Source: Chloroflexota bacterium (lineage in GTDB: Bacteria > Chloroflexota > Dehalococcoidia > Dehalococcoidales > RBG-16-60-22). From it: 36,075 bases of DNA. Positions 16,560 through 24,449 of this stretch are shown piece after piece (position 1 is the stretch's first letter; the number at the start of each line of letters is the position of its first letter). The translations under genes and the position numbers were made by a program. The DNA lies in NCBI GenBank assembly GCA_018829775.1, contig JAHJTL010000117.1:1-36075 (forward strand). Direction: 5' to 3'. The notes under the pieces are model-generated. The model was not told the DNA's origin, searched no databases, and saw only the letters and a list, made by a program, of their open reading frames with translations.

Positions 16560-17441
16560 ATGATAGTTGGCAGCGGTGACTTCAAGTACGAGCGTGTGGA
16601 AGGTTGGGCCAAGGTACCTGAATATTTTGACCTGAATGACCCGGTTGATATTGCTACCGATTCGCGGGACCGCGTCTATGTTGGCTCCCGAGGCAACCAC
16701 CCGATTCTTATCTTCGACCGCGAGGGCAACTTCGTTTCCTGCTGGGGTGAGGGATACTTTCTGGACCCCCACGGTCTTTACCTCGGTCCCGATGATACGA
16801 TCTATATTACCGATGCCAAGACACACACGGTGGAGAAACGGACGCTCGGCGGCGAACTGCTCATGACCCTGGGGACCAGGTTCCGCGCCATGCCTATCAT
16901 GCTGCGCGCCCCGTTCAATCAACCGACGGGAGTAGTGCTGGGGCCAGAAGGAGAGATGTTTGTCACCGACGGTTATGGCAACTTTCTGGTGCACAAGTTC
17001 TCGCCCGAGGGAGAGTTGCTCAAGACTTGGGGTGAACATGGCAATGGCTCTGGGCAGTTCGAGCTGCCGCACAAGCTTGATATAGATAAGTATGGTCGGC
17101 TCTATATCTGCGACCGGAACAACGACCGCATACAGATTTTCGACCTTGACGGTGAGTTCATTGATATGTGGACCGACTGCCACTGGCCGCAGGATATCTC
17201 CATTGACAAGGGAAATGATCTCGCCTATGTGGTGGAGAGCCACATGCACGGGACGTTCAAACCCCGAGTCACGGTGCGTGACCTGAAGGGCAATATCCTG
17301 TCCGAATTCGGCGGGTATGAGCATGAAGGCAAGGGAGTGCTGGAAAATTCCCACACCATCTGCGCTGATTCACGTGGTGACATCTACATTGGCGATATCG
17401 TCAAGGTCAAGCGATTGATGAAATTTGCCAGAGTGAGCTAA
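16560..17441 (+). CDS. NHL-repeat six-bladed beta-propeller protein, function unknown
   Basis: A 293-residue protein built of NHL-type repeats such as DIATDSRDRVYVGSR, GLYLGPDDTIYITDA, GVVLGPEGEMFVTDGYGN, KLDIDKYGRLYICDRNNDRI and TICADSRGDIYIGDI. The fold resembles the lyase domain of peptidylglycine alpha-amidating enzymes, but I see no signal peptide and cannot assign activity; a cytoplasmic binding protein is equally possible. ATG at 16560 is preceded by GGGAGG. It lies between cdsA and rsmG and starts 53 bases after cdsA, so it may ride on the same transcript. Confidence 0.8.
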   Translation: MIVGSGDFKYERVEGWAKVPEYFDLNDPVDIATDSRDRVYVGSRGNHPILIFDREGNFVSCWGEGYFLDPHGLYLGPDDTIYITDAKTHTVEKRTLGGELLMTLGTRFRAMPIMLRAPFNQPTGVVLGPEGEMFVTDGYGNFLVHKFSPEGELLKTWGEHGNGSGQFELPHKLDIDKYGRLYICDRNNDRIQIFDLDGEFIDMWTDCHWPQDISIDKGNDLAYVVESHMHGTFKPRVTVRDLKGNILSEFGGYEHEGKGVLENSHTICADSRGDIYIGDIVKVKRLMKFARVS

Positions 17442-17451
17442 TGGTTGCGAC

Positions 17452-18171
17452 ATGGAAAGGCTGGCGGCAGGGGCTCGTAAATTGGGGTTGCAGCTAACCC
17501 CCCAACAATATGAGCAGTTCCAGGTCTACTATCAGGAGCTCATCGACTGGAACCGGCGAATAAACCTGACGGCAATCACCGATTATGATGAGGTGCAGGT
17601 CAAGCATTTCCTCGATTCCCTGACCGTGGTCCTGGCACTGAAGCGGCCTTTAAATAAGGGGATAAGGCTTATTGACGTTGGTACGGGGGCGGGGATACCC
17701 GGAATTCCACTGAAGATACTGCTGCCTGATATTCGACTGATGCTCCTTGACGCCACGAGGAAAAAAGCGAAATTTCTGGAGTATATCACGGAAAAGCTAA
17801 ATCTGAAGAACATTGAAATTGTGGTCGGGCGGGCGGAGGAAATTGCTCATCGTTCCGAATACCGAGAGCAGTTTGAAATCGTGCTTTCGCGGGCGGTGGC
17901 GGGCCTGCCAACGCTGGTGGAACTAACTCTGCCGTTCTGCGCCATTGGCGGCAGGTTCATCGCCCAGAAAAAGGGAAATATAGAGGCAGAGGTACAGGCG
18001 GCACAACGGGCGATTTCCACCCTGGGTGGTGAACTTACCGATGTGAAAAGAATCGACCTGCCCGAGTTTGACGATAGGCGCTGGCTGGTGGTTATCGATA
18101 AAATTGGGGAGACCCCACCGCAGTACCCCCGCCGCCCCGGCATCCCGGCCAAAAGGCCACTTCTTCCCTGA
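17452..18171 (+). CDS. rsmG: 16S rRNA (guanine-527-N7)-methyltransferase RsmG
   Basis: Methylates G527 of 16S rRNA with S-adenosylmethionine. 239 residues. N-terminal YYQELIDWNRRINLTAI, SAM-binding IDVGTGAGIPGIPLKI, LLDATRKKAKFLEYI, and the later SRAVAGLPTLVELTLPF are all family-typical. The Pro-rich C-terminus (PPQYPRRPGIPAKRPL) is common for this protein. Loss of this gene is a known cause of low-level streptomycin resistance in other bacteria. Followed by a hairpin terminator inside a dispersed repeat. Confidence 0.96.
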   Translation: MERLAAGARKLGLQLTPQQYEQFQVYYQELIDWNRRINLTAITDYDEVQVKHFLDSLTVVLALKRPLNKGIRLIDVGTGAGIPGIPLKILLPDIRLMLLDATRKKAKFLEYITEKLNLKNIEIVVGRAEEIAHRSEYREQFEIVLSRAVAGLPTLVELTLPFCAIGGRFIAQKKGNIEAEVQAAQRAISTLGGELTDVKRIDLPEFDDRRWLVVIDKIGETPPQYPRRPGIPAKRPLLP

Positions 18172-18192
18172 AGATCGAGCTAAAATACAGGA

Positions 18193-18271
18193 GTGTTTAA
18201 GAGGGGCGAAGCCCCTCTTCTTTCTATCTTCCCCCTCTCCTTTGAAGGAGAGGGGGATAAAGGGGGTGAGG
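18193..18271 (+). repeat. Dispersed double-hairpin repeat, copy 1
   Basis: Two inverted repeats in tandem: AAGAGGGGC-GAA-GCCCCTCTT (18199-18219) and CCCCCTCTCCTT-TG-AAGGAGAGGGGG (18231-18256), then GATAAAGGGGGTGAGGT. Nearly the same architecture recurs at 22090-22170. It resembles the palindromic intergenic repeats found in multiple copies in many genomes. It lies between rsmG and the pdxS promoter. Confidence 0.8.
18199..18224 (+). terminator. Terminator after rsmG (first hairpin of repeat copy 1)
   Basis: AAGAGGGGC-GAA-GCCCCTCTT, a perfect 9-bp stem, followed by CTTTCT. The T-tract is weak, but the position just past rsmG fits termination. Confidence 0.6.
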
Positions 18272-18297
18272 TAGACAAAAACTCCAATAGGGTAGAG

Positions 18298-18326
18298 TTG
18301 ATAAACGCTTTACACAGTAGTAGAAT
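18298..18326 (+). promoter_or_regulatory. Promoter of pdxS-pdxT
   Basis: TTGATA (18298-18303), 17-base spacer, TAGAAT (18321-18326). Start near 18333, a leader of about 40 bases before the ATG. Confidence 0.75.
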
Positions 18327-18371
18327 ATCATTGCGAGAGGGCAGGTTCTCGGCAAAGTGAGGTGATTAGGT

Positions 18372-19253
18372 ATGGAAACGGGAACATGGAAGGTAAAAAC
18401 CGGACTGGCCCAGATGCTCAAGGGCGGGGTGATTATGGATGTGGTCAGCTCGGAGCATGCCAAGATAGCTGAGGAGGCTGGTGCCTGTGCTGTGATGGCC
18501 CTGGAGAGGGTGCCGGCGGATATCCGCGCCGCGGGCGGCGTGGCCAGAATGGCCGACCCGACGATAATCGAGGCCATTATGAAGGCGGTTTCCATACCGG
18601 TGATGGCCAAATGCCGCATCGGGCACTTCGTCGAGGCGCAGGTGCTGGAAGCGCTGGGCGTGGACTACCTCGACGAATCGGAAGTGCTCACCCCGGCCGA
18701 TGAGAGCCACCATATCTGGAAGCACGACTTCAAGGTCCCCTTTGTCTGCGGCTGCCGCAACCTTGGAGAAGCCCTGCGCCGCATCGGTGAAGGAGCAGCG
18801 ATGATACGGACCAAGGGTGAAGCCGGCACTGGCAACGTTGTGGAGGCGGTGAGGCACATGCGCGCCGTGATGGATGGTATCCGCGAACTGCAAAATACGC
18901 CGCAGGAAGAACTGATGTCCAAGGCCAAGGAGATGGGGGCACCGTTTGAACTAGTAGTTGAGATACACAAGACCGGGAAACTGCCTGTAGTCAACTTCGC
19001 CGCGGGTGGCGTGGCCACGCCGGCGGATGCGGCGCTGATGATGCAGCTTGGCGCGGACGGCGTCTTCATTGGCTCCGGCATTTTCAAGTCGTCCAATCCT
19101 TCAGCGCGGGCGCAGGCGGTTGTCAAAGCCACCACGCACTACAACGACCCGCAGATTGTCGCCGAGGTCTCCAAGAATCTGGGCGAAGCGATGCCCGGAC
19201 TGGACATCAAACAGATTCCGGAAAAGGAACTACTGGCACCGAGAGGTTGGTAG
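18372..19253 (+). CDS. pdxS: Pyridoxal 5'-phosphate synthase, synthase subunit
   Basis: Forms PLP from ribose 5-phosphate, glyceraldehyde 3-phosphate and ammonia supplied by PdxT. 293-residue beta/alpha barrel. Visible motifs: [10 protein letters not shown] with the N-terminal Asp, [20 protein letters not shown], the Lys of [25 protein letters not shown] and the phosphate loop [20 protein letters not shown] precedes the ATG. pdxT starts one base after the stop, so the two subunits are made together. Confidence 0.97.
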   Translation: METGTWKVKTGLAQMLKGGVIMDVVSSEHAKIAEEAGACAVMALERVPADIRAAGGVARMADPTIIEAIMKAVSIPVMAKCRIGHFVEAQVLEALGVDYLDESEVLTPADESHHIWKHDFKVPFVCGCRNLGEALRRIGEGAAMIRTKGEAGTGNVVEAVRHMRAVMDGIRELQNTPQEELMSKAKEMGAPFELVVEIHKTGKLPVVNFAAGGVATPADAALMMQLGADGVFIGSGIFKSSNPSARAQAVVKATTHYNDPQIVAEVSKNLGEAMPGLDIKQIPEKELLAPRGW

Positions 19254-19254
19254 T

Positions 19255-19827
19255 ATGAAGATTGGCGTCCTTGCCTCGCAAGGAGCCTTTATCGAGCACA
19301 TAGAGAAACTGAAGCAGCTGGGAGTTGAAGCTATGCCCGTCCGTTTGCCCGAAGAACTTGAGGGTCTGGACGGGCTAATTATTCCCGGCGGTGAGAGTAC
19401 GTCCATCGGGCGGCTGATACGGGACTACAAGCTCACGCAGGCGATTCGGGACAAAGTGAAGAATGGGATGCCCGTATTCGGTACCTGCGCCGGCATGATT
19501 CTTATGGCCAAGAAAAGCAGCGACGCGAACTTCGAGTCGCTGGGATTAATGGATATTACGGTCAGGCGCAATGCCTTTGGCCGGCAGCTGGAAAGCTTTG
19601 AGACCGAACTCAATGTGCCGGTGCTGGGTGAAAAACCGTTTCCCGGCGTTTTCATCCGCGCTCCGCTGATTGAACAGGTCAACGGGAATGCGGAGGTACT
19701 GGCGAAACTGGCCGACGGTACCATCGTGGCGGTACGTGAAGGCAAAATGCTGGCGCTGGCCTTTCATCCCGAGCTGACGGATGACCCGCGGTTTCATCAA
19801 TATTTTCTGGAGCTCGTGTCCGGATGA
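19255..19827 (+). CDS. pdxT: Pyridoxal 5'-phosphate synthase, glutaminase subunit
   Basis: Class I-like glutamine amidotransferase feeding ammonia to PdxS. 190 residues: KIGVLASQGAFIEHI at the N-terminus, IPGGESTSIGRL, the catalytic Cys in FGTCAGMIL, and the His-Glu pair in LAFHPELTDD. The ATG at 19255 follows the pdxS TAG by one base; the longer open frame starting inside pdxS is not protein-like. Confidence 0.96.
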   Translation: MKIGVLASQGAFIEHIEKLKQLGVEAMPVRLPEELEGLDGLIIPGGESTSIGRLIRDYKLTQAIRDKVKNGMPVFGTCAGMILMAKKSSDANFESLGLMDITVRRNAFGRQLESFETELNVPVLGEKPFPGVFIRAPLIEQVNGNAEVLAKLADGTIVAVREGKMLALAFHPELTDDPRFHQYFLELVSG

Positions 19828-19853
19828 AAATAAGTGGTTACGGGAGAGGGTAG

Positions 19854-21368
19854 TTGCAGAAGATAATTACCGACGACCTTGATGCATTGCTCGATATCCT
19901 GCCGCCTCATATACGGCAGCCGCTCTGCGAGCAGAAAGACTTAAGAGAGCTGCTGGAAGTAGTGCTGGACCTGGGGCGCCCCCCGGAAGCTCGCTTCCCC
20001 AGTCGAGAGGTAACACTCGACCCTAAAGAAGTCGACGAGACCGATATCGACCACGTGGTTTCACGCATCGGCAGCTTCGGCGATGACAACCGGGCCGGTA
20101 TTGAGCGGACGCTGCACCGCATCTCCGCCATCAGAAATCGCAAGGGGCGCATAGTTGGGCTGACCTGTCGCGTAGGCCGCGCCGTTTTCGGCACTATAAA
20201 GGTGATTGAAGACCTGGTGGAATCGGGCAAGAGCGTCATGCTGCTGGGCCGTCCCGGCGTGGGCAAGACGACGATGCTGCGGGAGGTTGCCCGGGTGCTG
20301 GCTGACGATATGAACAAGCGGGTTATCATCGTTGATACGTCCAACGAGATTGCCGGCGACGGCGATATTCCTCACCCGGCGATTGGCCATGCGCGCAGGA
20401 TGCAGGTGAAGACGCCGGCCATGCAGCACGCGGTGATGATTGAAGCGGTGGAAAACCACATGCCCGAGGTTATCGTCATTGACGAAATAGGCACCGAGCT
20501 TGAAGCGCAGGCGGCGCGCACCATCGCCGAGCGCGGCGTCCAGCTGGTCGGTACCGCCCACGGCAATAATCTGGAAAACCTGATGCTGAACCCCACCCTT
20601 GCCGACCTTATCGGCGGCATACAGTCGGTCACGCTGGGGGACGAGGAAGCGCGGCGGCGGGGCACCCAGAAATCCATACTGGAGCGGACGTCTCCACCCA
20701 CCTTCGACATTGTGGTTGAAATTCAGGAACGGGACCGCGTGGCCATTCACCCCGATGTTGCCGAGGCGGTTGACGCGGTTCTGCGCAATCAGTCCGTTGA
20801 CACCGAGGTCCGCTGGATGGATGAAAGCGGTGAGGTAAGGGTGGAAAAGCCGCTCGTTGAGCCGAAAAAGGGCAGAGAGAAGAAGTCGGCCGGTCAAGAC
20901 CAGCACCGTATTTACCTCTTCGGGGTCAACCGTACCCGGCTGGAGCAACTGGCCAGAGAGTTGAACCTGAGCCTGAATATCGTGGAAAACCTGCGGGAAG
21001 CAAATCTCTTTGTCACCTCCAAGAACTACTACCGCCGCAAGCCGCAGAAGGTCAGGGACGCCGAGGCGGCCAACCTGCCCATTTACGTTCTGAAAAGCAA
21101 CACCCCGCCCCAGATTAAGCAGATGCTGCAGAATATCTATCCGCTCACCGGCCCGGGCAAGCGTGACTCATTCCAGGTGGCGCTTGCCGAAGCCGAAGCG
21201 GCGGTGGAACAGGTAAAGAACGGTGATGAGGGCGAGGTTGAGCTCAGCCCCCAGAGCGCCTATATCCGCCGCCTGCAGCACCTAATCGCGGAAAGAAACG
21301 AACTAACCTCACGCAGCGAAGGCAAAGACCCGAACCGACGGGTGAAGATTTACAAGGGGGTAGCATAG
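19854..21368 (+). CDS. AAA ATPase with R3H domain (SpoIIIAA/Ycf45-like)
   Basis: A 504-residue nucleoside-triphosphatase related to SpoIIIAA and plastid Ycf45. Walker A is [10 protein letters not shown] (about residues 131-140); Walker B and following residues are [20 protein letters not shown], then [21 protein letters not shown] linker and a second domain (about 340-430) precede a C-terminal single-stranded nucleic-acid-binding R3H domain with [10 protein letters not shown]. Nucleic-acid binding is inferred from R3H; the physiological role is unknown outside spore formers. TTG start at 19854. tmk begins one base after the stop. Confidence 0.85.
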   Translation: MQKIITDDLDALLDILPPHIRQPLCEQKDLRELLEVVLDLGRPPEARFPSREVTLDPKEVDETDIDHVVSRIGSFGDDNRAGIERTLHRISAIRNRKGRIVGLTCRVGRAVFGTIKVIEDLVESGKSVMLLGRPGVGKTTMLREVARVLADDMNKRVIIVDTSNEIAGDGDIPHPAIGHARRMQVKTPAMQHAVMIEAVENHMPEVIVIDEIGTELEAQAARTIAERGVQLVGTAHGNNLENLMLNPTLADLIGGIQSVTLGDEEARRRGTQKSILERTSPPTFDIVVEIQERDRVAIHPDVAEAVDAVLRNQSVDTEVRWMDESGEVRVEKPLVEPKKGREKKSAGQDQHRIYLFGVNRTRLEQLARELNLSLNIVENLREANLFVTSKNYYRRKPQKVRDAEAANLPIYVLKSNTPPQIKQMLQNIYPLTGPGKRDSFQVALAEAEAAVEQVKNGDEGEVELSPQSAYIRRLQHLIAERNELTSRSEGKDPNRRVKIYKGVA

Positions 21369-21369
21369 T

Positions 21370-22086
21370 ATGTCTCTATTTATCACCTTTGAGGGTGGAG
21401 AAGGAGGAGGGAAAAGTACACAGGCAAATATTTTAGTTGAACGTCTACGTAAAGAAAAAAAGTGGCGTGTAATTTATGCTGAGGAACCTGGTACTACTCT
21501 TCTGGGTAAAATGCTGAAGGAATGGCTGCGTGACCGCAACCGTTCACTAACTTTGATTCCTAAAGATGAAACACAATTATCACTTGTTGAACAACCTTTG
21601 GATGATAATTTGCTACCAGACATTTTGCTGCATGCAGTAGCACCGCGCGCAGAATTACTTGCCTTTACTATTGCACGTGCACAACTTGTCGAGGAAATTA
21701 TTATACCAAATTTAAAAAATAATAATATTGTGGTTTGCAATCGTTATGCTGATTCGACTACTGCTTATCAAGGCTATGGGCGAGGACTGGATTTAAAATT
21801 GATCAGGATGGCTAATGAGGTTGCTACTCAAGGGATTAAACCAGACCTTACTATATTGTTAGACTTATCACCAGAAGATGGGCTAGCTAGAAAATTCGGA
21901 ACTAGCAAAGAAGACCATTTTGAGAAGCAGGTATTGGATTTTCATCAAAGAGTAAGAACTGGGTTTCTAACTTTAGCTAAAGAAGAGCCTGATAGATGGC
22001 TGGTGGTGGATGCTGCACAGTCTAAAGAAAAGATAGCTGAGATTATCTGGCGGAAAGTCAGTCAGTTGCTCTCAAAAAAGCTTTAA
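21370..22086 (+). CDS. tmk: Thymidylate kinase (atypical, low-GC)
   Basis: Phosphorylates dTMP to dTDP. 238 residues, longer than the usual 200-215. P-loop FEGGEGGGKST with Lys15; EEPGTTLLG; PRAELLAFTIARAQLVEE; ADSTTAYQGYGRG. Two oddities: the DR(Y/H) motif reads NRY (Asn124 for Asp), and residues about 56-88 are an insertion rich in Leu, Asp and Pro. Codon use is strikingly AT-rich compared with both neighbours (about 32% GC in 21661-21720 against 60% in 20461-20520), suggesting acquisition or allelic replacement. No second tmk is visible in the window. Confidence 0.88.
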   Translation: MSLFITFEGGEGGGKSTQANILVERLRKEKKWRVIYAEEPGTTLLGKMLKEWLRDRNRSLTLIPKDETQLSLVEQPLDDNLLPDILLHAVAPRAELLAFTIARAQLVEEIIIPNLKNNNIVVCNRYADSTTAYQGYGRGLDLKLIRMANEVATQGIKPDLTILLDLSPEDGLARKFGTSKEDHFEKQVLDFHQRVRTGFLTLAKEEPDRWLVVDAAQSKEKIAEIIWRKVSQLLSKKL

Positions 22087-22089
22087 GGG

Positions 22090-22170
22090 GTGTTTAAGAG
22101 GGGCGGAGCCCCTCTTTTTAATTTCTTCCCCTTCCCCTTATCAAGGGAAAGGGGATAAAGGGGATGGGGT
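22090..22170 (+). repeat. Dispersed double-hairpin repeat, copy 2
   Basis: Same design as 18193-18271: AAGAGGGGC-GGA-GCCCCTCTT (22096-22116), then CCCCTTCCCCTT-ATC-AAGGGAAAGGGG, then GATAAAGGGGATGGGGT. The second stem differs in sequence from copy 1 but stays paired apart from one mismatch. Its end runs into the rnhB start codon. Confidence 0.8.
22096..22119 (+). terminator. Terminator after tmk (first hairpin of repeat copy 2)
   Basis: A 9-bp stem AAGAGGGGC/GCCCCTCTT with a GGA loop, followed by a T5 run (22115-22119), just after the tmk stop. Confidence 0.75.
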
Positions 22171-22799
22171 TGCTAAATATTCATCAAAGACCATCCTTTA
22201 GCGAGGAAGAAGAACTGCTGGCCCGGGGAATCAGGCTTATTGCCGGGGTGGATGAGGTGGGGCGGGGCTCCATAGCCGGTCCGGTGGTTGCTGCCGCAGT
22301 CATCCTGCCGAATAACCTGAGGGCATCGTGGCTCGCCGAGGTAAGAGACAGCAAAGAGTTAAGTCCGGTGAAACGCGAAATCCTCAATAAACATATCAGG
22401 GAAACGGCGATATCGTTTGGCATCGGAGCCGTAAGTCACAAGCTTATAGATACCTTGGGAATCGTCAGGGCAAACAAACTGGCTATGAAACTGGCCATAG
22501 ATAAGCTTTCGCCAGCACCCCAGTACCTGCTCATTGACTACCTGCAATTGCCAGCAGTGCGTCTGCCCCAGAAGGGGATCACCGACGGCGACTGCAAGTG
22601 CTTTTCCATTGCCTGCGCTTCCATCGTGGCGAAAGTGGCCAGGGATAATATGATGGTCAAGATGGATCGACTTTATTCGGGATATAGGTGGGCGGAAAAC
22701 AAAGGATACTGCACCGAAGCGCACATGGTGGGCCTATCGAGACTGGGGCCATCGCCCATCCACCGGCGGACCTTTGAGCCGGTCAGGGGCTATTTCTAG
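22164..22799 (+). CDS. rnhB: Ribonuclease HII
   Basis: Removes ribonucleotides and RNA primers from RNA-DNA hybrids. 211 residues with GVDEVGRGSIAGPVVAAAV (metal-binding Asp and Glu), RDSKELSPVKRE, LLIDYLQLP and SIVAKVARDNMM, ending GPSPIHRRTFEPVRGYF. The start is ambiguous: ATG at 22164 lies directly against an AAAGGGG, whereas TTG at 22170 has better spacing from GGGG. Either way the initiation region is part of a dispersed repeat. yraN follows after 9 bases. Confidence 0.94.
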   Translation: MGLLNIHQRPSFSEEEELLARGIRLIAGVDEVGRGSIAGPVVAAAVILPNNLRASWLAEVRDSKELSPVKREILNKHIRETAISFGIGAVSHKLIDTLGIVRANKLAMKLAIDKLSPAPQYLLIDYLQLPAVRLPQKGITDGDCKCFSIACASIVAKVARDNMMVKMDRLYSGYRWAENKGYCTEAHMVGLSRLGPSPIHRRTFEPVRGYF

Positions 22800-22808
22800 G
22801 CAGGCATC

Positions 22809-23174
22809 ATGAAGCGCCAGGACACGGGTACTCTGGGGGAAAAAATGGCGGCGGGGTTTCTAAAAAAGCAGGGTTATCATATCCTGCAAGCGAATTACCG
22901 CTGCCCGGAGGGAGAAGTCGATATCGTCGCCCGACACAAAGACTGTCTGGTTTTCGTTGAGGTGCGGGCAAAACGGAGTTCAGCATTCGGCAGCCCGGAA
23001 GAATCAATCACGCCGGTTAAAATGGATAAATTGCGCAGAGTAGCTGCGAACTACCGGCAGACACACGACGATATACCTGATTCCTGGCGCATTGATGTCG
23101 TTGCCGTGGAGATTGACCGGCGGAATCGGCCGCTGCGCATTGAGCTTATCGAAAATGCCGTTGGCGAAACGTGA
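22809..23174 (+). CDS. yraN: UPF0102 family protein YraN (nuclease-like fold)
   Basis: A 121-residue protein of a conserved family with a restriction-endonuclease-like fold and no settled function. TGTLGEKMAAGFLKKQGYHI at the N-terminus, the metal-site pattern EGEVDIVA and VFVEVRAKR, then AFGSPEESITPVKMDKLRR. Commonly adjacent to rnhB, as here, which suggests a shared role in nucleic-acid maintenance (inference). Confidence 0.92.
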   Translation: MKRQDTGTLGEKMAAGFLKKQGYHILQANYRCPEGEVDIVARHKDCLVFVEVRAKRSSAFGSPEESITPVKMDKLRRVAANYRQTHDDIPDSWRIDVVAVEIDRRNRPLRIELIENAVGET

Positions 23175-23186
23175 ACCGCAGCCAGC

Positions 23187-23215
23187 TTTACCCCCACAAT
23201 AAGCTGTGTTAGAAT
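23187..23215 (+). promoter_or_regulatory. Candidate promoter of the thiD2-like gene
   Basis: TTTACC (23187-23192), 17-base spacer, TAGAAT (23210-23215). Start near 23222. It supports the ATG at 23230 over a GTG at 23206 that would precede the transcript. Confidence 0.45.
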
Positions 23216-23229
23216 TAACCCACCTGGAA

Positions 23230-23673
23230 ATGGAGAAATTACCCAAAGAAACACTGCGTATTATTGATGCCAATGTGAACCGCATTGGCGAGGGTCTGCG
23301 TGTCCTGGAGGACGTCGGCCGGCTGATGCTCAACAGCAGCGACCTGAGCCAGCGGCTGAAAAACCTGCGTCACGAGCTGGTAAGGATTGAGCCGGCGCTG
23401 GACAGGCAGCTCATTCGGGCACGGGACGCCGCCGGTGACGTGGGCCGGGACCTTGAGGTGCCGGGGGAGGAAAAGCAAAGGGACTTACTGTCCACCGTGG
23501 TTGCCAATTCGCGGCGGGTGCAGGAATCCCTGCGGGTTATGGAAGAACTGGCCAAACTGCCGGGCACGGTTCTGGATTCGGAAAAGTACAAGCAGGCACG
23601 TTTCGCACTCTACACCATAGAAAAGGAGTTGGTCTCCGAACTGATGCGCTGGGATAAAGCTCAAAATGAGTAA
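23230..23673 (+). CDS. ThiD2-like protein, stand-alone (thiamine synthesis)
   Basis: A 147-residue helical protein matching what is usually the N-terminal part of fused thiamine-phosphate synthases (ThiD2 domain): RIIDANVNRIGEGLRVLEDV is the hallmark, and VVANSRRVQESLRVMEELAK repeats the same pattern in the second half. ThiD2 is proposed in the literature to act on the HMP branch of thiamine synthesis; that is family knowledge, not shown here. No ThiE domain follows in frame or next door. The last 8 bases overlap the ATG of the translin-like gene. Recognition is good; activity is inferred. Confidence 0.75.
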   Translation: MEKLPKETLRIIDANVNRIGEGLRVLEDVGRLMLNSSDLSQRLKNLRHELVRIEPALDRQLIRARDAAGDVGRDLEVPGEEKQRDLLSTVVANSRRVQESLRVMEELAKLPGTVLDSEKYKQARFALYTIEKELVSELMRWDKAQNE

Positions 23674-24301
23674 GTCAACTGACGGGCTTGAAGCAATAGC
23701 CGAACAGATAAGGCGTGATTTCACGGAACTGGATGCGGCCAGGGAGAAGGTGCTGCCCTGCTGCCGCGAGGTAATCCGCAACTGCAGCCAGGCGATACGC
23801 GCCGTGCACCGGCAGGAGTTCGACCTGGCGGCGGAACTGTTGAAAACGGCCCGAAGTCTGCTCAACGAGGCGCAAAAGGCGGCGGTCGATTACAGTCAAC
23901 TTAATTACACCGGTTTTTTCAAAGATGCTCAGAAAGAGTACGCCGAGGGAAGCATTCTCCTTGCCGTGGTCGGCGGGAAGCCGATACCCTCGCCGGGGTC
24001 GCTGGGCATTGATGCCGCCGCTTACCTGAACGGGCTGGGGGAAGCGGTGGGGGAACTGAGGCGCTACCTGCTGGACAGCATGAGACAGGGCGATGTATCC
24101 AGGGGCGAGGAACTGCTGTGGGTAATGGACGATATTTACAGCGTCCTGGTGACCATGGACTTTCCCGATGCCATCACCGGCGGGCTTCGCCGCACCACCG
24201 ATATGGTTCGTGGGGTGCTGGAGAGAACACGCAGCGACCTCACGCTTATTATGAGGCAGAAGGACCTGGAGAACAGACTGGATAAAATAGGGGGAGATTG
24301 A
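23666..24301 (+). CDS. Translin-family RNA-binding protein
   Basis: A 211-residue all-helical protein. The C-terminal DFPDAITGGLRRTTDMVRGV and ERTRSDLTLIMRQ match the translin core, and FKDAQKEYAEGSILL also fits. Eukaryotic translin binds single-stranded RNA/DNA and, with TRAX, forms a nuclease; prokaryotic relatives are mainly archaeal and little studied. No TRAX-type catalytic set can be affirmed by eye. It overlaps the preceding ThiD2-like gene by 8 bases (ATGAGTAA), so the two are probably translationally coupled, though a functional link is not obvious. Confidence 0.78.
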   Translation: MSKSTDGLEAIAEQIRRDFTELDAAREKVLPCCREVIRNCSQAIRAVHRQEFDLAAELLKTARSLLNEAQKAAVDYSQLNYTGFFKDAQKEYAEGSILLAVVGGKPIPSPGSLGIDAAAYLNGLGEAVGELRRYLLDSMRQGDVSRGEELLWVMDDIYSVLVTMDFPDAITGGLRRTTDMVRGVLERTRSDLTLIMRQKDLENRLDKIGGD

Positions 24302-24313
24302 AAAAATCGCTCA

Positions 24314-24342
24314 TTGACCATGGTCGGAAAATGCGTTAAACT
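24314..24342 (+). promoter_or_regulatory. Promoter of hppA
   Basis: TTGACC (24314-24319), 17-base spacer, TAAACT (24337-24342). Start near 24349, so hppA has a leader of about 100 bases. Confidence 0.7.
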
Positions 24343-24386
24343 AACAAAGTCAGTGAGCATGCGAAAAACAATGAAGTGATGTTCAT

Positions 24387-24416
24387 GAAGGCGGTTGCAG
24401 AGCTGCCTTCTTTTTT
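24387..24416 (+). terminator. Terminator-like hairpin in the hppA leader
   Basis: GAAGGCGGTT (24387-24396), loop GCAG, AGCTGCCTTC (24401-24410), then T6: a 10-bp stem with two G-U pairs. It lies between the predicted promoter and the hppA ribosome-binding site, so it could attenuate hppA. It could also simply stop readthrough from upstream. Confidence 0.75.
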
Positions 24417-24449
24417 GCATAGAGCACCATTTTTCAGGAGGTCTGACAT

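Noticed and set aside
18193-18271. CRISPR-like repeat pair with 22090-22170
   Set aside because: Only two copies 4 kb apart with internal palindromes and no spacers; this is a dispersed intergenic repeat.
20061-20948. 295-codon minus-strand frame opposite the R3H ATPase
   Set aside because: Shadow frame overlapping Walker A and B coding of the real gene.
23175-23229. TPP riboswitch ahead of the ThiD2-like gene
   Set aside because: The gap is 55 bases and has no CTGAGA or similar THI-box core.
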